From contig CAMDNQ010000002.1 in assembly GCA_945903265.1 (NCBI GenBank), positions 124,001-188,000 of the forward strand: a DNA stretch of 64,000 bases, written 5' to 3'. The notes under the pieces were generated by a model. That model saw only the letters and a list, made by a program, of their open reading frames with translations, had not been told where the DNA came from and made no database searches. A program made the translations under genes and the position numbers. Every line of letters begins with the position of its first letter. Within the stretch, counting starts at the first letter, position 1. This DNA is from Candidatus Sulfopaludibacter sp. SbA3 (GTDB lineage Bacteria; Acidobacteriota; Vicinamibacteria; Vicinamibacterales; UBA2999). Below, piece by piece: positions 41,170 to 49,767 of the stretch.

Positions 41170-44010
41170 ATGATGCACCGTACTTGGTTGAGGACTGCCC
41201 TTCTGGCTGTGGCCGTCCTCGCATTGCCGTCGCTCGCCCGAGCGCAGGCGTCTATTACCGGAGTCGTGACCGACGAGAGTGGCGGCGCCCTTCCCGGCGT
41301 CACCGTCGAAGCGACGAGTCCCGCGCTCATCGAGAAAACCCGTACCGTCGTCACCGACGGCGAGGGCCTCTTCCGCCTGGTCGATCTGCGGCCCGGCGCG
41401 TATTCCGTGACGTTTACACTCCCCGGGTTCGCCACCCTCGTGCGCGATCAGATCACCGTGTCGGGCACGGGCACGATGACGGTCAACGGCCAGCTCAAGG
41501 TCGGCACCCTGGCAGAAACCCTGACAGTGACCGGCGAAGCGCCGATGGTGGATACGAGCAGCGCCGCGCGGGAACAGGTCGTGGATCGTGAGCTCCTCGA
41601 CGCACTCCCGACGGGCCGCCAGATGTGGACCGTGGCGGTCACGCTGCCAGGCGTCACGCTCAACGGCCAGGACGTCGGCGGCGCCGGCGGTCTGCAGCAG
41701 ACGCGGATGCGCGCGTTCGGTGCGGTGGAACAGGAAGTCACGATCGAAGTCGACGGCATCCTGATGAACTCCGTGCACGGCGGCGGCAGCACCCAGCAGT
41801 ACTTCAACGACGGCATGGTCCAGGAAATGTCGGTCGCGACCGGCGCGCTCGATGCGGAAACGCAGACGGGCGGCGTGCGGCTGAACATGATTCCGCAGAC
41901 CGGCGGCAATGTATTCAGCGGCTCCATCATCGCTGTGACCGTACCCAGCCCGAGCTTCCAGAGCGACAACCTGAGCGACGAACTCCGGAATGCCACGTGC
42001 GGTCCGACGAACGCGCCCTGCGGCCTCACCTCGGTGAACGGCGTCAACAAGATCGGCGACTTCAACGCCTCGGCGGGCGGCCCGATCATGCAGGACAAGC
42101 TCTGGTTCTTTGCCTCGTCACGCACGCTGATCGGCGACACGACCTGGCCGAACGTGACGTACCTCGAGAAGAACCGCATCTACGAGCAGTCGGTGCGCCT
42201 CACCAGCCAGCTGAATCCGGTGCACAAGGTGACCGGCTTCTACGAGCGGAACAAGAAGACGAAGAGCGCGCAGTCGCCCGGCGTCGGCACCGACTTCGAA
42301 GCCGCCAACCAGCGCACCGGCCAGCAGCCGTACGAAGTCGCACAGCTGAAATGGACCGGCACGGTGAGCCCGCGCTTCCTCCTCGAGGGCGGCTGGGGCC
42401 TGAGCGCGATCCGCTTCGACCTGGCGTATCAGGACGGCATCGCCGCGCCGCGCGGCACGCCGGAGTGGTTCTCGCGCGTGGCGCGCCGCGATCTGGGGCT
42501 GAACACGCTGCGCGTGGCCGGTGTCCCCTTCACCAACAACATCAACCACCGGAACACGTTCCACTTCACCGGGACCTACGTAACCGGCGCGCACGCGTTC
42601 AAGTTTGGCGGCCAGCAGAGCTCGGGCCCGCTGCAGACGATTTCTGACTCGAACGGCGACCTCGTGCAGCAGTACCGCAACGGCGTTCCGGAGTCCGTCG
42701 TCGTCTACAACACGCCATACGACACGACGGCCGACACCGATGCGGACGGCGGCGTGTTCGCGCAGGACACCTGGCGCCGGGGGAACCTGACGATGAACCT
42801 GGGCGTCCGCTATGACTTCTTCGCGTCGTCGATTCCGGATCAGATCGCGCCCGCGGGCCGATTCGTGCCGGAACGGCGCTTCGCGAAGATCGTGTCGCCG
42901 ACCTTTCACGACATCTCGCCGCGCCTCAACGCGACGTGGGATCCGTTCGGCGACGGCCGGACCGCGATCAAGGGAGGGTTCAGCAAGTTCGTGAACCGCA
43001 TGACGGCGGGCACGCTGGTCAACCCGTACAACCCGCTGGCGTCGACGACCGACACCCGCACGTGGACGGATCTGAATCGCGACGACGTGGCGCAGGACAA
43101 CGAAATCGGTCCGCGCAACAGCGCCGCGTTCGGCACCTCGACGACACGGACGTTCGACCCGGACATGGTCCGGCCGTTCAACCGGTTCTACAACGTCAGC
43201 GTGGAACGGCAGTTCGTCGAGGGCTTCCAGATGGGCCTCGGCTTCTACCGCCGCACCTTCCACGACCTGATCGGCAGCGACAACATTCTCGTGTCGCCGG
43301 CCGACTTCACCGCGCGCACGGTGGCGAACCCGCTCGGGGGCGCGCCGCTCACGGTCTGGAACCTGGATCCGGCGAAGCGCACCGCGCAGCAGATCGTCGA
43401 CACGAACGACCCGAACCAGGAATACGTCTATAACGGCATCGACGTGAACTTCCAGGCACGCCTGGGCGGAGGCCGTCTCCTCGGCGGCGTGACGACCGAG
43501 CGCTGGGTCATCGACAACTGCAGCGTCGACGATCCGAACAACCCGATTCCTGGCGGCTCCTATCCGGGCACGACCGGGGGGGCGTTCTGCAAGCAGAGCG
43601 ACCATGACATTCCGTTCAGGACGCAGGCGAAGTTGAGCGGATTCTATCCGCTGCCCATCTTCGGCCTCGAGTTCAGCGGCGTGTTCATGAGCTTCCCGGG
43701 CGAACGCGCGTTCACCAACTACACGGTGACGCCGGCCATCTCGCCGGGGCTCACGCAGGCGACCATCACGGTGCCGCTCGCGGCGCCGGGTGAGAAGTAC
43801 CTGGATCAGCGCTTCCAGACGGACCTGGGCCTGGCCAAGGCGATCCGTTTCGGCGCCGCGCGCCGGGTGCGCCTGCAGCTGGACCTGTTCAACGTGTTCA
43901 ACGCGAACACCGTGATGTCGCGCTTCGCGACCTTCGGCCCGCGCCTCGACCAGCCCCAGGAAGTCCTGGTCGGCCGGTTGATGCGCCTCGGGGTGCAGTT
44001 CCACTTCTAG
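41170..44010 (+). CDS. TonB-dependent receptor with carboxypeptidase-regulatory-like domain (third copy)
   Basis: ATG 41170 is preferred to the track's GTG 41149: GAGGAAAGG stands 11 nt before it and a normal signal peptide follows (HRTWLRTALLAVAVLALPSLA). The product, about 946 residues, has the carboxypeptidase-regulatory-like domain (ITGVVTDESGGALPGVTVE) and plug (LTVTGEAPMVDTSSAAREQ), then the barrel. It is less similar to the 6178 and 33490 receptors and belongs to another subgroup. The barrel ends LMRLGVQFHF, with terminal Phe. It is followed by a strong terminator. The substrate is unknown. Confidence 0.83.
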   Translation: MMHRTWLRTALLAVAVLALPSLARAQASITGVVTDESGGALPGVTVEATSPALIEKTRTVVTDGEGLFRLVDLRPGAYSVTFTLPGFATLVRDQITVSGTGTMTVNGQLKVGTLAETLTVTGEAPMVDTSSAAREQVVDRELLDALPTGRQMWTVAVTLPGVTLNGQDVGGAGGLQQTRMRAFGAVEQEVTIEVDGILMNSVHGGGSTQQYFNDGMVQEMSVATGALDAETQTGGVRLNMIPQTGGNVFSGSIIAVTVPSPSFQSDNLSDELRNATCGPTNAPCGLTSVNGVNKIGDFNASAGGPIMQDKLWFFASSRTLIGDTTWPNVTYLEKNRIYEQSVRLTSQLNPVHKVTGFYERNKKTKSAQSPGVGTDFEAANQRTGQQPYEVAQLKWTGTVSPRFLLEGGWGLSAIRFDLAYQDGIAAPRGTPEWFSRVARRDLGLNTLRVAGVPFTNNINHRNTFHFTGTYVTGAHAFKFGGQQSSGPLQTISDSNGDLVQQYRNGVPESVVVYNTPYDTTADTDADGGVFAQDTWRRGNLTMNLGVRYDFFASSIPDQIAPAGRFVPERRFAKIVSPTFHDISPRLNATWDPFGDGRTAIKGGFSKFVNRMTAGTLVNPYNPLASTTDTRTWTDLNRDDVAQDNEIGPRNSAAFGTSTTRTFDPDMVRPFNRFYNVSVERQFVEGFQMGLGFYRRTFHDLIGSDNILVSPADFTARTVANPLGGAPLTVWNLDPAKRTAQQIVDTNDPNQEYVYNGIDVNFQARLGGGRLLGGVTTERWVIDNCSVDDPNNPIPGGSYPGTTGGAFCKQSDHDIPFRTQAKLSGFYPLPIFGLEFSGVFMSFPGERAFTNYTVTPAISPGLTQATITVPLAAPGEKYLDQRFQTDLGLAKAIRFGAARRVRLQLDLFNVFNANTVMSRFATFGPRLDQPQEVLVGRLMRLGVQFHF

Positions 44011-44039
44011 TTCGATCGCCGCGCCGATCGGAATCGTCG

Positions 44040-44070
44040 GGGACCGGGCGAAAGCCCGGTCCCTTTTTTA
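44040..44070 (+). terminator. Rho-independent terminator after the 41170 receptor
   Basis: GGGACCGGGC and GCCCGGTCCC form a perfect 10-bp stem around the loop GAAA, followed by six T residues. This is the clearest intrinsic terminator in the window. Confidence 0.85.
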
Positions 44071-44098
44071 TTGACAGGCACGCACGCCTGATTACGAT
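44071..44098 (+). promoter_or_regulatory. Sigma70 promoter with leaderless start for the 44105 gene
   Basis: Consensus TTGACA (44071-44076) and TACGAT (44093-44098) with a 16-bp spacer lie directly after the terminator. ATG 44105 is 6 nt beyond the -10, so the transcript should begin at the start codon. Confidence 0.6.
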
Positions 44099-44104
44099 CT
44101 CGCC

Positions 44105-44765
44105 ATGCCGAAGCTCAGTCGTGCGATGCTCGCTGTCCCGCTGTTCGCCCTCGCGTGCGCCAGCCCCGTCGACCGCGAGGCGGTGACGGCGACGTCCGCG
44201 GCACCAGCGGCCGGCGAACCCGACCTTGCGGCCGTTCGTGCCGCCACCGAAAAATTTCAGGACGTGAACGTCGCGCTCGCCGCCGGCTACATCCGCGATC
44301 CGTTCGACCTGTGCGACACGGCGCAGATGATGGGACGTCCGGCGGAGCTCGGCGCCATGGGCGTCCACTACTTCCGGCCCGAGCTGCTCGGGATCACGGC
44401 ACCGCCAAATCCGCGCGTGACTGGAACCGGCACCCACACCGATTTCCTGACGCCGTCGATTTCTGATCTACGAGCCGCAGGCCGACGGCTCCCTGGAGCT
44501 CGTGGCCGTCGAGAACCTGGTGTGGGTGGACGCGTGGACGGCCGCGGGACAGAAGGAACTGCCGTCATTCCACGGCGTGCCCTACGACCGCATGCAGGAC
44601 GACCCGGCGACGCCGGCAGACGAGGCCCACCAGTTCCAGCCTCACTACGATCGACACGTCTGGCTGTACCGCGAGAACCCCAGTGGTGTCTTCGCCCCCT
44701 TCAATCCCGCGGTGAGCTGCGCCCATCATCGCGGCGCCACCCATCACACGGGGGCCACCAAATAG
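44105..44765 (+). pseudogene. Secreted/lipoprotein gene broken by a one-base insertion
   Basis: The first frame begins at ATG 44105 with a lipoprotein-like signal (LAVPLFALAC) and reads FQDVNVALAAGYIRDPFDL, MGVHYFRPELLG and HTDFLTPS. From about 44463 the family-like sequence continues in the next frame: LIYEPQADGSLELVAVEN, FHGVPYDRMQDDP, PHYDRHVWLYRENP and FNPAVSC. Removing one T from the TTT run at 44460-44462 joins both parts into a single product of about 219 residues. Either the gene is inactive or the extra base is a sequencing error. Function unknown; one His-rich end (CAHHRGATHHTG) may bind metal. Confidence 0.7.
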
Positions 44766-44823
44766 GCCTGAGAGGGATAATCGCTCCGCTGAGCTGATCT
44801 CTAAGTCCTGTCGCAGCAATCGT

Positions 44824-44852
44824 TTGCAAGCGAACGGTAATAGCTGTATCCT
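44824..44852 (+). promoter_or_regulatory. Promoter with probable leaderless start for the 44860 gene
   Basis: TTGCAA (44824-44829) and TATCCT (44847-44852) are 17 bp apart. ATG 44860 is 7 nt after the -10 hexamer and has no Shine-Dalgarno. Confidence 0.5.
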
Positions 44853-44859
44853 CTCCCGT

Positions 44860-45369
44860 ATGAAATTTTTCACCGTGTCCGCCGCAATTGCCTTGTCAGT
44901 GGCGTTCGCTGCCCCTGCCTCCGCGCAGGTGCGCACGACGCCTCCCGGCAAGCTGTTCTTCGAAGGCGATATCGTCAAGCACAACCTCGAAGGGCAGATT
45001 GGCCCGTTCTGTGTGCTCCAGAGCCGCTACATGCGCGGTGAGGCTGTGGCCTGGCGTATGCGCCTCGCGCTGCCGAGCGGCGCCAATGTCGATGACAAGA
45101 TCGTGAAGAGCCTTGTCGTGCACATGAACAACGGCCAGACGCTGCCGCTTGATTACGGCCCGCATGGCAACCCGCCCACCGATTTCTTCTGGGCGAACTC
45201 GTGGACGATTCCGGCGAACCACCCGACCGGGTCGCTCGGCTACAAGGTCGTCGCCACGATGGTTGATGGAAGCGTCGTGACCTGGGAGCCCTTCACGCGC
45301 CCGGCGTCGCAGCTGTGGGTGATCGAGGGCACGCCGGTGACGAAGACGGCGACGTCCGCCGCTCAGTAA
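44860..45369 (+). CDS. Secreted hypothetical protein
   Basis: ATG 44860 removes twelve residues of the track ORF and gives a proper signal peptide (KFFTVSAAIALSVAFAAPASA). The product has 169 residues; the mature part contains LEGQIGPFCVLQSRYMRGE and is rich in beta-strands (VVHMNNGQTLPLDYG, SLGYKVVATMVDGSVVTWE), suggesting an Ig-like or beta-sandwich fold. It lies 17 bp before the 45387 gene, which is also an exported beta-sandwich protein, so the two probably form an operon. Function unknown. Confidence 0.6.
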   Translation: MKFFTVSAAIALSVAFAAPASAQVRTTPPGKLFFEGDIVKHNLEGQIGPFCVLQSRYMRGEAVAWRMRLALPSGANVDDKIVKSLVVHMNNGQTLPLDYGPHGNPPTDFFWANSWTIPANHPTGSLGYKVVATMVDGSVVTWEPFTRPASQLWVIEGTPVTKTATSAAQ

Positions 45370-45386
45370 GATCCGCCGGGACCAGG

Positions 45387-46862
45387 GTGCGCACGTCAGC
45401 CTTCGTCCTGTTTTTCACAGTTTTTCTCACAGAGTCCGTTCTCACCACGCCGGCTTCCGCACAGGAGCCGGCGTCGTCTTTTGGGCCGCAAGTAACCGTC
45501 GGCCAGCCGCGTGACGGCTACGTCGGCACGATGCGCGTCGCGCCGCTGCACGGCAAGGCCGGAGACCCCTTCACGATCACGGCAGCGGATCTGCCGCCCA
45601 ACCAGGACTTTCAGCTGATCTGGCGCACGGTGGACGGACGGTGGAACGTCACCGAATCCGAATACAAGGGGCGCGAGTTCGTCCCCGTGAATTACGAGAT
45701 GGCGCGGGTGCGCAGCGATGCCGCCGGACGCCTCCAGGCGACCTTCAAGACACCCGAGGACTTCGGGTTCAATCACGACATCGTGCTGCAGCAGGGCGAC
45801 CGCGTGATGACGCAGGTCGACTACTCGATCGACATGTCGGTTGAGATGTCTCCGAAGAGTGGGCCGCTCGGCACCCCGATCAACATCGCGGTCAAGGGCA
45901 TCGGCTATCGCAACCTCGAGATGTCCTTCAACCTGCTGTACGACAACCGCTGGACGGGCTGGATCTCCGCGGTGACGACGCACGGGTCCGGGCAGTTGAC
46001 GATTCCGGCGACCGGCCACGTGGGCGACCACGTCATTGAAGTGCTGCACGGCCAGTTCGGATTCCCGTATCGCAACCAGGAGCAGAGTCCCGAGCCTGAC
46101 CGGCCAAGGTTTTCGATTCCGTTCACCGTAACCGCGGGCGCGCCGGTGCTGCCGCCGGCGCCGGCCTCACAGGCACAGACGCACGTGCGCCTGGCAGCTC
46201 CACATGGCGATCTGCATTCGAACCCGCGCTTCTCGGGTGTCGGCGAAACGGTGACCGTAACGGGCGAGAAGTTCACGCCCGGGGAGCGCTACACGCTGAA
46301 CTGGACGCGGGTGATTGGTAACCGCATCGACGGCGGCGGATGGGAAACGCGATCTATTCCTGTTGGTAACGCCGTCGCGGATCGCGATGGGCGTGTGGCC
46401 ATCACCTTCGTCACGCCGGACGATCTCGGCGGAACGCACGGGTTGTTTATCGACGCGGGCGGCACGCGCCGCATGGGCACGCACTTCGTGAAATCGACGG
46501 CGCTCCCGATGAACGTCACGCGCGGGCCCGTCGGCACCAAGATCACGCTGCACCTGAAAGGCGTCGGCTGGACCGAAACGTCGAACATCATGCATCTGGT
46601 CTACGACAACGGGTACATCGGGTACGCGTGCGCGTTCAACAGCCAGGGCGACGTGACGATTTTCATGGAAGCCACCGGCGCGCCAGGCTGGCATTTCATC
46701 GATCTCTATCCGGGCATCTACAAGGGCACGGAGACGCTGCCCATCAACTACCGCATGCCGCAGCTCACCTATGCGGCCGACCATCCCGGCGAAGATCTGC
46801 CGGCATTCCGCTTCGCCTTCGAAGTCACGTCAGCAACGACGACGACCGGCTCTCAGGACTAA
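45387..46862 (+). CDS. Secreted protein with duplicated Ig-like (IPT/TIG-type) domains
   Basis: GTG 45387 is chosen since it opens a signal peptide (RTSAFVLFFTVFLTESVLTTPASA) and stands 17 bp after the previous stop; the track start lies inside the previous gene. The product has 491 residues and two similar halves. The pairs MSPKSGPLGTPINIAVKGIG / VTRGPVGTKITLHLKGVGW and LLYDNRWTGWISAVTTHG / LVYDNGYIGYACAFNSQG show an internal duplication of an Ig-like unit. No catalytic motif is present; a structural or adhesive role in the envelope is possible. Convergent with the VOC gene. Confidence 0.6.
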   Translation: MRTSAFVLFFTVFLTESVLTTPASAQEPASSFGPQVTVGQPRDGYVGTMRVAPLHGKAGDPFTITAADLPPNQDFQLIWRTVDGRWNVTESEYKGREFVPVNYEMARVRSDAAGRLQATFKTPEDFGFNHDIVLQQGDRVMTQVDYSIDMSVEMSPKSGPLGTPINIAVKGIGYRNLEMSFNLLYDNRWTGWISAVTTHGSGQLTIPATGHVGDHVIEVLHGQFGFPYRNQEQSPEPDRPRFSIPFTVTAGAPVLPPAPASQAQTHVRLAAPHGDLHSNPRFSGVGETVTVTGEKFTPGERYTLNWTRVIGNRIDGGGWETRSIPVGNAVADRDGRVAITFVTPDDLGGTHGLFIDAGGTRRMGTHFVKSTALPMNVTRGPVGTKITLHLKGVGWTETSNIMHLVYDNGYIGYACAFNSQGDVTIFMEATGAPGWHFIDLYPGIYKGTETLPINYRMPQLTYAADHPGEDLPAFRFAFEVTSATTTTGSQD

Positions 46863-46872
46863 AGAATCCTCC

Positions 46873-47424
46873 TCAGATATTCAGGCGCGGACGCGTCTTC
46901 AGAAGCCGTTCGATGGCGTCTGCAAGGTGCTCCTCGGTGATGTTGCCGTCGCCGCGCTCGACGCGGAGGTGATGGGCCTGCATCAGGACATCGACGGCGC
47001 GGAAGCCTTCGGGCGGCTCGAACTTGTAGCACGCGAGCTCCACCTTGAGTCCGTTCGGATCGCGGAGATAGATGGAGTCCATGAAGCCGCGATCGCGCTG
47101 GATGAACTCGATGCCACGTTCCTGCAGGCGCGCCGGCGCCTGCAGGAACGTGGCCCGGGACACATTGAAGGCAATGTGCTCGACGCAGCCCACTTCGCGC
47201 GGCGCGTGCCGCCGCGCGTCAGGAAGCAATTCGTTCGTGAACACGGTGAGCAGGCGGCCGTCACCCGGGTCGAAGTAGAGGTGGTTTTCGTCCGGCTTGC
47301 CCAGATTCGGCTGCTCGAAGACGAACGGCATGCCCAGCGCGCCCTGCCAGAAGTCGATGGCGCTCTGCCTCGTCGAGCCGACGAGCGTGATGTGATGAAC
47401 CCCTTGCACCTGGATCTGCTTCAT
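46873..47424 (-). CDS. VOC (glyoxalase/dioxygenase superfamily) protein
   Basis: ATG 47424 has AGGAG 6 nt upstream. The 183-residue product has two beta-alpha-beta-beta-beta modules: the first opens VQGVHHITLVGSTRQSAIDFW with the metal-type His, the second has VEHIAFNVSRATFLQAPARL. DPNGLKVELACYKF provides the terminal metal Glu. Members include glyoxalases, extradiol dioxygenases and resistance proteins; the activity here is not known. A C-terminal helix extension (LADAIERLLKTRPRLNI) is slightly unusual. It is divergent from moaB. Confidence 0.72.
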   Translation of the reverse strand: MKQIQVQGVHHITLVGSTRQSAIDFWQGALGMPFVFEQPNLGKPDENHLYFDPGDGRLLTVFTNELLPDARRHAPREVGCVEHIAFNVSRATFLQAPARLQERGIEFIQRDRGFMDSIYLRDPNGLKVELACYKFEPPEGFRAVDVLMQAHHLRVERGDGNITEEHLADAIERLLKTRPRLNI

Positions 47425-47507
47425 CTGGACTCCTGCCACAAACTGGCTGGTCTATTCTCGCCCGAACCCGATCCCCCTTTTTGCGTCCGTCGGCGGATAA
47501 TCCAGCT

Positions 47508-48041
47508 ATGAGCCAGGAAGAACACAAGGCGCACGCCCCCGCGTCGGTGGCCTGCTACGTCCTCAGCGTCAGCGACTCCCGCACCGAGCAGACGGATACG
47601 GGCGGCCGCACGATCCGCGAGCTGCTCGAAGGGGCCGGCCACACGGTTGTCGGCCACGCGATCGTCAAGGACGATCCCCACGCGGTGACGCTGCACGTCG
47701 AAGGTCAGCTGCTGACCCCGGACGTGCAGGTCATCATCACCACCGGTGGTACCGGCATCACATCGCGCGACGGAACGTTCGAAGCGATCGACGGCCTGCT
47801 CGAGAAGCGCCTGGAAGGATTTGGCGAGCTGTTCCGGATGCTCAGCTACCAGGAAATTGGCGCGGCGGCGATGATGAGCCGAGCCACCGCCGGGACAGCG
47901 ATGCGATCGCAGGCGATCCCTGGACCCGCGCGCCCCAAGGCGATCTTCGTGTTGCCCGGCGCGCCGGAAGCCGTGCAGCTCGCGATGACGAAGCTGATCC
48001 TCCCCGAGCTGGGACATGTGGTGCAGCAGCTAAACCGGTAA
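47508..48041 (+). CDS. moaB: Molybdopterin adenylyltransferase-type protein (MoaB/MogA family)
   Basis: ATG 47508 is preferred over the track start (47481), as the -10-like GATAAT (47496-47501) would remove the upstream codons; no Shine-Dalgarno is present. The 177-residue protein has VLSVSDSRTEQTDTGG and ITTGGTGITSRDGTFEAI, the substrate-binding loops of MoaB/MogA, and VLPGAPEAVQLAMTKLILPEL at the C-terminus. It adenylylates molybdopterin before metal insertion. It is 27 bp upstream of moeA, the next enzyme of the pathway. Confidence 0.85.
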   Translation: MSQEEHKAHAPASVACYVLSVSDSRTEQTDTGGRTIRELLEGAGHTVVGHAIVKDDPHAVTLHVEGQLLTPDVQVIITTGGTGITSRDGTFEAIDGLLEKRLEGFGELFRMLSYQEIGAAAMMSRATAGTAMRSQAIPGPARPKAIFVLPGAPEAVQLAMTKLILPELGHVVQQLNR

Positions 48042-48068
48042 CGACCAACCACCAACCACCAACCAGCC

Positions 48069-49289
48069 ATGGCCACCAAGATGCGGCCGATCCGCAGCAC
48101 GATCCCGCTCGAGGAAGCCCGGGCGCTGATCGATGCGGCGATGCGGCCGATCGAACGGACCGAGCGCGTGGGTCTCGCGGACGCCGCCGGCCGCGTGCTG
48201 GCCGAAGACCTCGTCGCCGATGCCGACGTGCCGCCGTTTGCCCGCGCCGCCATGGATGGCTACGCCGTGCGCGCAGCGGATACCGCCGGCGCGACGCGCG
48301 ACCGGCCGCGCGTCCTGAAGCGAATCGGCACCGTGTTCACCGGTGAAGTCTCAGGCCTGGCGGTCGGCAGCGGCCAGTGCCTCGAGATTGCCACCGGGGC
48401 CCCCATGCCAGACGAGGCCGATGCCGTCGTCATCGTCGAGGAAACCGACGGCGAAGCCTCCGGGAGCGTCCAGGTCTTCTCCCCCGTCACTGCCGGCCAG
48501 AACATCGGGCCTCGAGGCGCGGACATCCGTCGCGGCCAGGAGGTGCTGAAGGCGGGGACGCTGCTGACCCCCAGCCGCCTTGGCGCCGTGGCGGCTCTGG
48601 GGCGTGCGGCGGTCACCGGGTACGCCCAGCCTCGTGTCGCTATCCTCTCTACCGGCAATGAGTTACGGGAACCTGGCGACGCGCTTGGCCCCGGCCAGAT
48701 CTACGACATCAACCGGTTCACCATGGCCGCGGCCGTGGCCGGGCATGGCGGGATACCCGTGCCGCATCGGACCGCCTCCGACACGCTCGAGGACCTGTCC
48801 CGCGCCGTGGACGACTGCCTCCAGGACGACCTGCTGGTGTTTTCGGGAGGCAGTTCGGTCGGGGAACGCGACCTGATTCTGGATGTCCTGGCCGCCCGCG
48901 GCGAGCTGATTTTCCACGGCATTGCGGTCAAGCCAGGCAAGCCGACCGCGTTCGGCCGCATAGAGGGGAAGCTCTTTTTCGGGATGCCTGGCTACCCGAC
49001 CTCGTGCCTGTCGAACACCTACATGCTGCTCGTCCCGGCGCTGCGGCGCATGGCCCGCCTGCCGGCGGACACCATCAGGTCCGTGACCCTGCCGCTCGGA
49101 CAACGGGTGACGTCGGCTCCCGGGCGCCATCAGATCTACACGGTCCGGATCGTGGACGGCCTGGCAATGCCGGCGTTCAAGGCGTCGGGCGACATCACGA
49201 GCATGTCGCAGGCTGACGGATACATCGAAATCCCGGCCGCCACCCTCGTCATCGAGGCGGGGACGGTCGTCGACGTGACGTTGTTTTAG
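48069..49289 (+). CDS. moeA: Molybdopterin molybdenumtransferase MoeA
   Basis: A 406-residue protein with the MoeA opening, RSTIPLEEARALIDAA, and the family motif PPFARAAMDGYAVRAAD (about residues 58-74). The GPRGADIRRGQEVL, STGNELREPG and GGSSVGERDL segments correspond to domains II-III; the last holds the MogA-like fold. It inserts molybdate into adenylylated molybdopterin. Its stop TAG is followed with no gap by the ATG of the ferredoxin gene, which implies co-expression with the redox genes downstream. Confidence 0.88.
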   Translation: MATKMRPIRSTIPLEEARALIDAAMRPIERTERVGLADAAGRVLAEDLVADADVPPFARAAMDGYAVRAADTAGATRDRPRVLKRIGTVFTGEVSGLAVGSGQCLEIATGAPMPDEADAVVIVEETDGEASGSVQVFSPVTAGQNIGPRGADIRRGQEVLKAGTLLTPSRLGAVAALGRAAVTGYAQPRVAILSTGNELREPGDALGPGQIYDINRFTMAAAVAGHGGIPVPHRTASDTLEDLSRAVDDCLQDDLLVFSGGSSVGERDLILDVLAARGELIFHGIAVKPGKPTAFGRIEGKLFFGMPGYPTSCLSNTYMLLVPALRRMARLPADTIRSVTLPLGQRVTSAPGRHQIYTVRIVDGLAMPAFKASGDITSMSQADGYIEIPAATLVIEAGTVVDVTLF

Positions 49290-49646
49290 ATGACCGAATC
49301 ACAGCAGCGCGTCGCCGAAAAGATCGGGATTCCTGTCGCCACGCGCCACATTTTTCTCTGTGCCGACCAGACGACGCCCAAGTGCTGCGACAAGGAGCGC
49401 GGGGTTGCGGCGTGGGACTTCCTGAAACGGCGGCTGAAGGAGCTCGGCCTCTCGGACCAGGGCGGCGTGCTGCGGACCAAGGCCAACTGCCTTCGCATTT
49501 GCGAGGGCGGACCGATCGCTGTGGTCTATCCCGAAGGCGCGTGGTACGGCGAATGCGACCCGCCCGTGCTGGAGCGGATCATCCAGGAACACCTGATAAA
49601 CGGCCGGATTGTGGCCGATCACCTCATCGCCGAACGAAAAATATAG
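49290..49646 (+). CDS. Thioredoxin-like [2Fe-2S] ferredoxin
   Basis: A 118-residue protein of the (2Fe-2S) ferredoxin family with the thioredoxin fold. [15 protein letters not shown] supplies Cys24 and Cys32/33, and [20 protein letters not shown] supplies the Cys pair at 68/72. This is the cluster arrangement of Shethna-type proteins and of the NuoE subunit of complex I. The gene lies between moeA and the korAB genes, so it could carry electrons from the 2-oxoacid oxidoreductase to the nuo complex. It lacks the N-terminal helical domain of NuoE. Confidence 0.75.
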   Translation: MTESQQRVAEKIGIPVATRHIFLCADQTTPKCCDKERGVAAWDFLKRRLKELGLSDQGGVLRTKANCLRICEGGPIAVVYPEGAWYGECDPPVLERIIQEHLINGRIVADHLIAERKI

Positions 49647-49767
49647 ATATAATTGGCGGGATCCACCTGTAAGGAATCCGACAGTAATTGAAACCGCATC
49701 TCCTCCGCGGCGATGCCCCGGGTCCGAGAAGCCCCGGCCGGCCTGCGAAGCGGAGCAGGGTAGAAAA

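Noticed and set aside
42118-44004. 628-codon minus-strand ORF
   Set aside because: Antisense of the 41170 receptor, with no signal or motif.
49648-49653. TATAAT as promoter before korA
   Set aside because: The hexamer is perfect, but no acceptable -35 sequence lies 15-19 bp upstream, so it was not listed as a promoter.
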